This document shows, one piece after another, positions 50,623 through 58,808 of a DNA stretch of 64,000 bases. Source of the stretch: Flaccisagitta enflata (Eukaryota; Chaetognatha; Sagittoidea; Aphragmophora); the NCBI GenBank assembly GCA_965153355.1, contig OZ231127.1:76818001-76882000 (forward strand), read 5' to 3'. Below the pieces are notes generated by a model. That model saw only the letters and a list, made by a program, of their open reading frames with translations. It had not been told where the DNA came from and ran no database searches. How positions within the stretch are numbered: position 1 is the stretch's first letter; the number at the start of each line of letters is the position of its first letter. Both the position numbers and the translations under genes were made by a program.

Positions 50623-51040
50623 TCTCTGGCTTTTATTACAATGACTGTGGTCCAAATATAAGGATGCAAAAACAAAATAGAATGTAAACAAAAAAATAAA
50701 AATGTTATAAATGTTTCAAATAAAAAGTGTTTTGGCATTTTTCTTTATTATGTGTTTTTAAAAGGTTTTATTTGGTTTATAGGTTAAAGCTTAAACATGT
50801 TGTCAAGTGATAGTGTCTTTTCTAGTGTTTTTAGGTTTAGATCATTATCTTAAAATGATCTAAAAATGATTAGTTTAGTTTTGATGCCTTGAAAGTTTTG
50901 GACCGCAGTTTATAACATGAGCTTTGAACATGAAGTTGGTAATGTTCATAAGTTGCATGCTATGCTATTCTACACTTTGTCACATTTTATTTTTTTTCTC
51001 AAAAACTTTGTTCTCCAAGTATGATTTAGATAATCAAAAG

Positions 51041-51233
51041 AATAAGGCCCTAACACGGCTACCCCAGTTGCATGCGGATGGGCAGGGGCAGTATAAGAAC
51101 AGGCTAACCAAGCATTTGGGCAGGTAAAAAAACTGTCTGTCAATACCAAAAAAGCAAAGTGTGACGGACCAACAGACCAATGGACCAACCAACAGACAAA
51201 GCGGGACGTAAAGTCGCGTGCATGTGACTAAAA
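51041..51233 (-). mobile_element. Family H, copy 17
   Basis: Minus: AGTCACATG-CACGCGACT stem with wobble, GTTGGT spacer, interior CTGCCCAAATGCTTGG shared with copy 8, CCCCTGCCCATCCGCATGCA, decayed right hairpin. Confidence 0.75.
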
Positions 51234-51365
51234 AAAAAATTTTTTCCAATCAAATAATTCAGTCACATAGCACGTCTGCGTCTGCGTGATTGGCGTGATT
51301 TTTGAAGAGGAGTAACGCTAACAGACATACAGACAGAAGGCACAGCTCAAAAACAATGTAATCAC

Positions 51366-51448
51366 CTGGATGTGTCCGATGTGAGTCCCTTGATGGCCTC
51401 CACACTTGTAGTCTTTGCACATGGAAACATTCGCTACGCCATCGAAAT
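51366..51448 (-). CDS. SCUBE-like gene, exon e (entry to CUB region)
   Basis: Acceptor TTTAATTGCAG and donor CAG/GTGATTAC. With the split Asp codon from the previous exon it reads DFDGVANVSMCKDYKCGGHQ then GTHIGHIQ, matching the TDFDGSTSxxxCKxxxCGG segment that leads into the CUB domain in SCUBE proteins. Enters in phase 1, leaves in phase 0. Following CUB exons were not found further left in the window; they may be diverged or interrupted by the repeat-rich 46-51 kb stretch. Confidence 0.8.
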
Positions 51449-51640
51449 CTGCAATTAAATGTAATTAATCTAAGTACAGTGCAGTACAGTACAGTACAGT
51501 TAGTCTCATTACAAGGAAATTTCGGTTTGATAGGTGACTGCTCACGCACTTGGTGCTAAAACCCGATCTTTGAATTAAGGACGCAATACTCAAATGACAC
51601 AACAAAATCGATTTCTCCACTGACTGTACAGTGTACACAC

Positions 51641-51766
51641 CTGTTGATGTGGATCACGGGCATTGAAGGCAGTAATTTTTCCCCGTTTCAGGTTGATATT
51701 TCCCTCTTGGACATTTTTGACAGCTCCTGGTCCGAGCATCGTAAAAGTGACCCGCCCGACAGTGTT
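51641..51766 (-). CDS. SCUBE-like gene, exon d, with in-frame TGA
   Basis: Acceptor CTCTCTTGTTAG, donor AACAG/GTGTGT, phase 1 on both sides. Reads EHCRAGHFYDARTRSCQKCP then RGKYQPETGKNYCLQCP, a complete GCC2/GCC3 (ephrin-receptor-like) cysteine repeat, then TGA at 51656-51654, then STSTD which continues in frame into exon e. The position of the TGA is a glycine in the vertebrate family (CPGNTSTDFDG), so a single G-to-T change of GGA would explain it. Everything around it is intact. Possible causes: real truncating allele, read-through, sequencing error, or a decaying copy. Confidence 0.85.
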
Positions 51767-51838
51767 CTAACAAGAGAGAAAAAAAAATCAGTTTTTCTTT
51801 TTTTTTTCTTTTCATTCTGTCGTCCTTACTATCCCGCC

Positions 51839-52074
51839 TTTAGTTGCGAACACGCAACTCTATAAGAAGCTTTGTCCATCTGCGTCCGTCCGTTGGTCCA
51901 TTGGTCCATCCGCCGGACCGGGGTCATTGAGTTGAAAAGTTAAAAAACAAGCATTTTAGATACTTTTTGTGTATGTTTGTGTGTATGGGATGGGGTTTTT
52001 TTATGTGGATGGGGGTTGGATGCCCCTGCCCACCCGTCCGCAACGATATTGTGACCCCGCGTCACTTGTTTTTT
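51839..52074 (+). mobile_element. Family H, copy 18 (type b end)
   Basis: Perfect stem AGTTGCG-AACA-CGCAACT, CTATAAGAAGC, GTCC/GGTCC spacer, GATGGGGTTTTTTTATGTGG-type interior, CCCCTGCCCACCCGTCCGCA, perfect hairpin GTGAC-CCCGC-GTCAC + TTGTTT. Lies in the SCUBE intron between exons c and d. Confidence 0.85.
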
Positions 52075-52169
52075 CTTTTTGGCCATTTCTAGTTGCTTTC
52101 TTTTGATCAAATGCTGTAGTTCATTCTTTCCTTCTCTATTCCTCGCCAGTTATTTCTTTCATTCTTTTG

Positions 52170-52560
52170 TTCTTCTTTTGGACGCAGTCATGCGAAGCTG
52201 CCTGTTGCTGTGTCGGTTGGTTGGTCAGTCCGTCGGTACCATTTTTGGTTTTTAACTTTTTTATCCTTTTTATAGTGTCATAAGTCATTCGTTGGTGTGT
52301 ACGTGTGACGTACTGTTGCGCTGTTGTTTGGGGTTCAACTGTATACTTGTTTTTTGTTCCTGTCCTAGTTTATTTTTTCTGTTTATTTTTTCTGTTTTTC
52401 TGTTTGTTTGTTTGTTTCTTTCACGATTGCTAATTGGTCGCATGACTAGTAAATCCTTGTTCACAGAATTCCAGGTGGATGGACAATCAAGGATCTCAGC
52501 AGGGTTTAGAAAAATACTGGTTGCGGGCGACAAAAACGTCGAAGACAAAATTTACGGTTC
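52170..52560. other. SCUBE intron sequence; weak coding-like patch
   Basis: A stretch at 52470-52575 on + reads EFQVDGQSRISAGFRKILVA with coding-like codons but no matching exon pair. GGACGCAGTCATGCGAAGC at 52180 may be another diverged family H left end. Confidence 0.35.
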
Positions 52561-52604
52561 ACATCATGATTTTAGTTTAAACGGTCTTCTCCTTTGCCTT
52601 CTCT

Positions 52605-52777
52605 TTCTACCTCTTTTTCTACTTCTTCTTTTTTTCTTCGTTTTCTTCTTTATCTTCTTCTTCTTCGTTTTCTTCTTCTTCTTCTTCCTCCTCATTCTTC
52701 TTCCTCATTCTTCTTCTTTCTCATTCTTCTTCTTCTCCATTCTTCCTATGCTTCTTCTTCTTCTTCTTCTTCTTCTT

Positions 52778-52806
<29 letters not shown>
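52605..52806. repeat. (CTT)n degenerate then pure array
   Basis: Mixed CTT/TTC to 52745, then pure CTT. Confidence 0.93.
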
Positions 52807-52808
<2 letters not shown>

Positions 52809-53052
52809 TTCAACTTATTCTTATTCATGTTGTTAATATTCATCTTTTTATGAAAGAACTTCAAAATTCTTAAGGTTTACCCCTTTTAAGGGCCGTAACT
52901 TCACTCCGATGACGCCATTAGAAATAGTATTAACACAGAAGATACCTCAATCATACCTGTAGCTTCACTGTGCTAGGCTCTAGGGGGGGGCCTCATACAA
53001 TCTTCGGGGGAGGGTCGCTCTCTTTCTATTGTACTCTTATCTTATCTGTACT

Positions 53053-53645
53053 TTTGGGCAGCGGCCCCGCAGGGGTCGATGACCTATGCTTTTACACATA
53101 TGGGGAATTTTCTCCTCCTCCTCCTTCTCCTTCTCCGTCCCCCCCCCGACCTAAATCCTACTATGAGGCCAAAATCCCAGTCTTGAGGCCTAAACCCCAG
53201 CCTAAAGGTCCAAATCCTATCCTTGAGGCCCAAATTCCATTCTTGAGACCAAAATCACATCCTTGCCCAAATCCCAGCCACAAGGCTCAAATCCTAGTTT
53301 GAGGCCCAAATCTCAGCCTCGAGGCCCAAACCCCATCCTCAAGACCCAGTTCCTATACTCAGGGCCCAAATCCCAGCCTGAAAGCCTAAATCCTAGCCCC
53401 AAGGCCAAAAACCCAGTCTTAAGGCCCAAATCTCCGCCAAAAATGCCAGCCCCAAGGTCTAAATCCAAGCCCTAAGGCCCCAATCTCAATTGCTAGAAGG
53501 AGGAGAAAATTCCTCATATGTGTGAAAGCATAGGTCATCAATTTCTTCGGGGCTGCAGCCCTGCTCCCTCCCTTAACCTTAATCACAACCTACTTGGGCA
53601 GGGCACAGGTACCGCTGACTATCTGACGCTTTTGCGACTATTTCT
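53053..53645. mobile_element. Family M, copy 5
   Basis: Left GGGCAGCGGCCCCGCAGGGG, ACCTATGCTTTTACACATAT, GAGGAGAAAATT-inverse; core 53150-53490 of 20-21 bp units near GAGGCCCAAATCCCAGCCTC; right GGAGGAGAAAATTCC, ATATGTGTGAAAGCATAGGT, inverse of the left. Tail GGTACCGCTGACTATCTGAC as in copy 1. It sits in the SCUBE intron. Confidence 0.82.
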
Positions 53646-53661
53646 CATAGTGCCTTCTCAC

Positions 53662-53829
53662 CATTGACACGACAATCATGGAATGACGTTGCCCCAGTGT
53701 AACGGGTTTTAATGCCCCGTCCGCATGGCAGGCAGGATAATCTTCCAGGCTCTGGTTGAAAGGTTCCTACGACGCATGGACGACACGGCTCGAATCCAGT
53801 TTCGGAAAAACTGCCTTGTCGACACTGAC
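53662..53829 (-). CDS. SCUBE-like gene, exon c
   Basis: 168 bp, phase 1 both sides; acceptor TACCTATGGTACAG with a CTT-rich polypyrimidine tract, donor AATG/GTGAGA. Reads GQCRQGSFSETGFEPCRPCV then VGTFQPEPGRLSCLPCGRGI then KTRYTGATSFHDCRVN, matching the CxxGxYSxxGFxPCxxCxxGTFQPExGRxSCxPCGxG...GATSFxDC repeat of SCUBE proteins. All cysteines of the repeat are present. The extracellular repeat lies between the EGF/spacer part and the CUB domain in the family. Confidence 0.93.
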
Positions 53830-53844
53830 CTGTACCATAGGTAG

Positions 53845-53985
53845 AGAAGAAGAAGGAGAAGAAGGAGGAGAAGAAGGAGAAGAAGAAGAAGAAGAAGAAG
53901 AAAGAGAAAAAGAAAAAGAAAAAGAAGTAGAAGAAGAAGAAGAAGAAGTGGAAGAAGAAAAACGAGATGAAGAGAGAGAGAAGTA
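53845..53985. repeat. (GAA)n/(GGAGAA)n array
   Basis: Purine triplet array; on minus it supplies the polypyrimidine tract of SCUBE exon c. Confidence 0.9.
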
Positions 53986-54511
53986 AATAAACGTGAGCAA
54001 AGAATTCAAACTAGACAACGTAGCCGTCAGAGAGTTGTTTAAAAAAGGGTTTTAACGCAAATGGTTAATATGCTCACAGAAAGGCAAAATGTTATGAAAA
54101 ATCGTTTCCGCTTGACGCGTGACTGTTCCAACAGATACTATCCTCCAGAAAAAAATATCATTTTGAAGCGTAAGCGTCTAGAGGTAAACTTAGCGCCAAA
54201 AATAGTGATGAGTAATGACTAAAAATTATGGAGGCAAAAATAGAAAAAAAGATCGATTATGAGAAAAAAATTTAGGCTTATTATGGAGCAGCTGACTTTT
54301 TTGATTCATGAGAAAAAAAATATGAGTTCCATTAAAAACAGCAAAACAGCGAAAGTAAAATGATAATTTGGTTGAAAAAAAAAAAGCGACATCATTCAAT
54401 GATATGGTAAACGATCTGCAAAATGTTTTTTTTACTTTTTTTTACTTTTTTTTTCTTTTTTTTTAACGACACATAAAAAACTATCTTATGGAGCGTTCAT
54501 TTCGTTCCTAC

Positions 54512-54884
54512 CTTCCCTCAAAAAACATTCATCATCATCAGGAAAAGCGTTCGTCCCTTCGACGGTCACGCTCAAAGAGGATGGCGGCTTATGAACGCCG
54601 TCTGAAGACCGGAATGACGTCATTGCCGACGACGACAACGACGACGACGAGGATGCTGACGACGACGACGTCGACGACGGCGACGCCTTTACTCGGTTTT
54701 TGACGGAGTGAGGGCGGCTTTGCGAAGCGGAACCGGAAACTGTTTCGCTTCGATTCGCCGACTTACCACTCTGCTTACGTCTACTCCCCTTCCCTCGTGA
54801 AGAAGAAGAAGAAGAAGAAGAGTCGAGAAGGAGTTGGTCAGGATCTAGAGCGGGGAAAGGGAAATCAGGCGGCAAGGGATCTGA
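54512..54884 (-). CDS. Candidate Ser-rich exon inside the SCUBE-like gene
   Basis: Acceptor CCTTTTCTCCGGCTTTCAG and donor GGGAAG/GTAGGA are both good. The 124-codon frame reads SDPLPPDFPFPALDPDQLLL, poly-Ser, KGSRRKQSGKSANRSETVSG, and ends in DDDECFLREG. It is GC-rich relative to the flanks. It enters in phase 0 and leaves in phase 1, so it does not fit between exons b (phase 1) and c without a frame change. It may belong to an alternative transcript, another gene, or the opposite strand. Low complexity prevents assignment. Confidence 0.35.
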
Positions 54885-55432
54885 CTGAAAGCCGGAGAAA
54901 AGGACGGAGGAGCGACGACGCGTTGAGGGTGAACTCCGCGCCACGACTGCCTTGCCATAAACGCGGGCACCAGCGGAGGAAAAGAGTGCATCGTACATTG
55001 GAAAGAAATGCAGAGCGTATAAAAGAGAAGCGAAGAAACAGCGAAAGAAAGAAATAAACAAACGAAATGAGAGAGAAAGTATTAACCCAAAGAGATAAAC
55101 TGGCGGGTTAGATACCAGGACAAGAGTTTGACAAACCGCCCCCTGTTTTCATTTTCAGTAGTTCCATTTACATCGCCGTTTGAACGAGTTGGCCGATAAT
55201 AGGAGGACAGTTCAAATAATCTCTGCCGCTTCAGATGAGCGATAAAGTAAACATATATATAAAAGTGCAGTGATTCTAATCTCGTCAGGCCAACGTCCGC
55301 GTAACACTATAAAGTATATGTACGTGAACCAAGCCGCTGTCATTGAAAAAGATGATTGGTCGGCAATATCATAAAAATGTCAACATTCAGCAAAAACGCC
55401 GGCTACAATTCGCGCGGCCATCACATTTTCTA

Positions 55433-55620
55433 TAGGGTAAAGTTGGGTGAAATGGGTCACACACTTGTTTGAAGAAACTAAGGAAAACGCCGGCGATTAA
55501 GATAATGAGGGAAGGTTTAGTGCGTCTTGTTTAGGATGAAAATTGAAATTTTGCCGAGCCCAATTCTTGGGTTAAATACAGTGGGTGACCCATTTTACCC
55601 AAGGTTACCCATTTTACCAT
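55433..55620. mobile_element. Short inverted-repeat MITE
   Basis: GGGTAAAGTTGGGTGAAATG near 55435 and the inverse CATTTTACCCAAGGTTACCC near 55590; about 188 bp in all. Confidence 0.65.
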
Positions 55621-55971
55621 ACCACCCTCTAATCCCTGACAATCTAGTAATGACTGCAGTATGCATATCAGGCTCTTTTTTCCCTCATCCATCTTCTATT
55701 CTTCACTGTATTCCTTCTTTAGCGATTAGAAGAAGTGTTAAGAACGGAATCCACTGTATATTCAATGACTGAGGAATAAAGATACTGACCAAAAAAAAAA
55801 TCAATTTACAATTTTCATTTGAGTGCAAAAAACTTCCCCACTATGGGCGATTCCGCGGAATTCCGCTTCTTTTTCGAGCTGACAAAAATTTGATATATCG
55901 AGACTCATATGAATCATAGGTATAGTAATTTTTGGAAATTCAAATTCAAATTCAAATTCACTGTAACTCAC

Positions 55972-56175
55972 CATCGCATTGAGACACGTTTTTGGCTCCG
56001 GGTCTTCCAGCGCTTCCACTATTATTGTGGTTGTTGTTATTCTTTTTGTTGTTGTTTTTGTTGTTGGGGCAAGGGACGCAAGAGAGTTGACCCTCGCGTG
56101 ACTGGTAGAAGCCACCGGCGCAAGACTGACATGATCGCCGTCTTTGGTCGAAAAACGTCCCAGTTGGACATGGAA
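55972..56175 (-). CDS. SCUBE-like gene, exon b
   Basis: 204 bp, phase 1 both sides; acceptor TTTTGTCGTTGACAG, donor GATG/GTGAGT. Reads VPCPTGTFFDQRRRSCQSCA then GGFYQSREGQLSCVPCP, an N/K-rich insert (NNKNNNKKNNNNHNNSGSAG), then AKNVSQCDG. This matches the CVxCxxGTYYDxxxxxCxxCPxGTFQxxEGQxxCxPCP...NxSxCGG repeat of SCUBE. The Asn run is encoded by AAC/AAT triplets and is longer than the vertebrate linker. Confidence 0.93.
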
Positions 56176-56415
56176 CTGTCAACGACAAAACATAAAACAT
56201 AACGATATAAAACTAATCCTTTTCAAAAGGGTGAGCGATGAAATAGCAAATCTTGAAAAGAAATCACTCACCATTTTATGATACTGTCACTTGAAAACCG
56301 ACTTTAAACACAAGGAAAAACAAACGGTTATAAACAAACAAACACACAAACAAACAGACAGAGAAACAGGCAAACACACACAAACACACACACACTGAAA
56401 ACAAAGATTTCTCAC

Positions 56416-56829
56416 CACATTGTCCATTCAAGTGGACTGAACCAATGGGGCAGTCTCCCTGCAATCCATCTTGATCGCTTCCGAGTCCTTCTCCGCCGTG
56501 TTTTCTATCGGCGCCGTTTCCTCTGCCGCTTCCGCTTCCGCTTCCAGGTGGCGTTCTTCCGGATCCCGCGACACCGAAGCTCGTCCCACTGTCTCTGATT
56601 CCGGATTCCGGGGGATACCATCGGGATTTATGATGTCGCCCACCACCACCTCCAACACCACCACCACCACCGTCTTTGCCGTTTGGCGGAGTCTTGCGTA
56701 CGACCTCGTAATCGTGACCGTCCAAACGGACGTAAAACTTCTCGCTCGTCATCGACTTACGGAGAGTCCGAATGGTGCGACGAAGTTTCTTCTCCGTACG
56801 TCGTTTCATACAGTTGGCGTCGCATTTCG
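56416..56829 (-). CDS. SCUBE-like gene, exon a (spacer)
   Basis: 414 bp; acceptor TTTTTCAAAACAG, donor TGTG/GTGAGA, phase 1 out. Reads KCDANCMKRRTEKKLRRTIR then TLRKSMTSEKFYVRLDGHDY then EVVRKTPPNGKDGGG, matching the basic KKLRKAIRTLRKSxxxExFxLRxxGxDYEVxRK block of SCUBE spacers. A long Gly/Ser/Arg-rich insert follows, and the exon closes with GDCPIGSVHLNGQC. SCUBE proteins are secreted or membrane-tethered glycoproteins with EGF repeats, spacer, cysteine repeats and a CUB domain. EGF exons should lie to the right, beyond the 21-bp array or out of the window. Confidence 0.93.
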
Positions 56830-57332
56830 CTGTTTTGAAAAATGATCAGAGAAACTGAGAAAGGATCGAGACAAACAAGACCAATTCAAGGCCAGTATAT
56901 GTGCGCCGCGCCTCGCTGATTAAGAATTGGTGAATGAACTTTTTATTATGAATGAAAAATCCAAATCCACCAGTTTGTTTTTTCCTGATATTGCCCACAA
57001 GCCAACTCAACTACTTTTTGAGTAAATTTGCATAAATATCGTATATTACTTCCAATTGAGGTTTTTGCAGTCTCATTCTATAATCTAAGTCCAAAAACTA
57101 TTTCAATCCACTCATCAGCACTTCAGCTTAGGAGCCGACTCAAAAATTGCTACCCTACTCAACCTCTAGGCTCAGAACAAGATCTTATGTTTTCCTAGTT
57201 CTAACTTATCAGCGTGAGAGGTCGCGAGGGGCGTTGTCTCCTGTCAGGTCTTTAATTGCGGTTTTTGAAAACAAAAGATCACTCTTCACTGATCAGGAGC
57301 AGGTTCGGCGGCAAAAGCCGATATAACAACTA
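56830..57332. other. SCUBE intron sequence; family C trace
   Basis: GTGCGCCGCGCCTCGCTGATTAAG at 56900-56925 is the inverse of the family C right end. Otherwise non-repetitive. Confidence 0.5.
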
Positions 57333-57802
57333 CAGTGGATTCCCACCTTAGTGGCACCCCTATTTAAGGGAAATCCGCATTTAAGAGACAACACTGTCTA
57401 GTCCCTATTTTTATCAGGTTTTTCCAATGTTAAAAAACCTCTATTTAAGGAACCTCTATTTAAGAGATATTTGGATTTAAGAGACAAGTTTTTGAAAATA
57501 TCCCTAAATTTTAGGTTAATATGATGAGTTTTGGAAAAAAAAAATTATTTTGAGATAATTTTTTAGAAAAAGATTTGTTGCAAAATAATGAAATACTTCC
57601 TCTGCCATGAATAACCTGTCATAAATCTAATTATTCATTGTTGATAAACATACTTAAAGCAAAAGGATGTGGTTACACTATAAATTTGGTAATCTTCAGT
57701 AACTAATGTAAAAATCCTTAATAAAATGATGAATTCAATTTAAGGGTTTTCGGATTTAAAAGATAATAATAGTCAGTCCCTAGAAATCCCGAGGTCCCAC
57801 TG
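57333..57802. mobile_element. Pogo/mariner-like MITE, TA target
   Basis: Ends CAGTGGATTCCCACCTTAG and inverse GAGGTCCCACTG with TA at both sides. Inner repeats of CTATTTAAG(A/G)GA. The CAGTGG(G)ACCTC start is typical of Tigger/pogo-type elements. Confidence 0.8.
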
Positions 57803-57927
57803 TAATTGGAAGTTATCAGTCTTACTCGGCTGTTAAGGTGCGCCAAACTCCAGCAATTACGTACGATGTACAACTTGAAAGGTTGAAGAAAGGAAAAATG
57901 TGACATAAAATGGATATGATCTTCGAC

Positions 57928-57985
57928 GAGGCCGGATACACGGCTACCTAATTAGCCCAAGTCGTTTGCTGGTTCGCGGATGGGC
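57928..57985 (-). mobile_element. Family H, copy 19 (right end only)
   Basis: GGCCGGATACACGGC followed by GGATGGGCAGAGG; cut by a family M copy. Confidence 0.6.
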
Positions 57986-57995
57986 AGAGGATGTC

Positions 57996-58375
57996 ATAAC
58001 CAGTCGCCCAAGGGCAATATGTAGTCAGCGATACCCGTTGCTCTGCTTCGCATGACTGTGAATTGGAATGAGAGGAAGCAGGGCAGCGGACCCAAAGGGA
58101 CCTGTAGAACATAGGCGGACTTTTGTTTGTTTGTCCATCCGTTGGTTTGTTCGTCCTTCCGTCCCCCCCACCCGGCCCTCCCAGACCTGAAATCTGCCCT
58201 CCCAAGCTTTGAATCTGAGAGCGAGAGGGCAAATTTATGGCCTGAGAGAGCAGATTTCAGGCCTGAGAGGGCAGATATTAGGCCTGGGAGAGCAGATTTC
58301 TGGCTTAGGAGGGCAGATTTCAGGCCTGAGAGAGCAGATTTCAGGCCTGAGAGGGCTGGGGGGGGGGACAAAAAA
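57996..58375. mobile_element. Family M, copy 6
   Basis: GTCGCCCAAGGGCAATATG, TTGCTCTGCTTC / GAAGCAGGGCAGCGG stem, AGAACATAGGCGGACTTTTG, then a core of GCAGATTTCAGGCCTGAGAG units. The orientation flips at about 58200-58215, as in copy 3. Confidence 0.78.
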
Positions 58376-58808
58376 AACAAAAAGATGGACAGCAGACGTT
58401 CTGTTTTGCCCCCATATTCATAGCAGTGGCTCGGTTCGCGATCAAATTGGTACTTTGTGGTATTAAACAGCAATTTCATGTCTTGTTGAGGATTTTCTAC
58501 CCTCCCTGGATTAACGGTTTTGGTTTTACTACCATGGGTGATAAGTGGTTGTTGGGAAAATGTCCAATTTTGGTCACTTTGGCCTTAAACTTAAGCCACT
58601 TTGCCTTAGAAATCGAACCTAAAATCCATGAGATTAATAAACTAGAGCTGAAGAGCTAACCAGTGGTGCAATCCGCATGTTTTTATCTTTTTCGTTTAGA
58701 TTTTAGAGGGTTTTAAAGATGGGGCTTGTGAGCATTTTTTTTGCATCATGAAATTTAGGGGAAAATTTGACAATTTTCACGTTTTTCACTATATCGCAGC
58801 CTTGGATT
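58376..58808. other. No gene identified
   Basis: Non-repetitive DNA immediately left of the 21-bp array. Confidence 0.5.

Noticed and set aside
51480-51635. TACAGTTAGTC and GACTGTACAG considered as ends of a small mariner-type MITE.
   Set aside because: Only about ten bases match and inner arms do not; GTACA repeats nearby make chance likely.
52292-52873. 193-codon + frame across the CTT array.
   Set aside because: Most of it is the translation of CTT repeats; only 52470-52575 looks coding-like, without exon borders.
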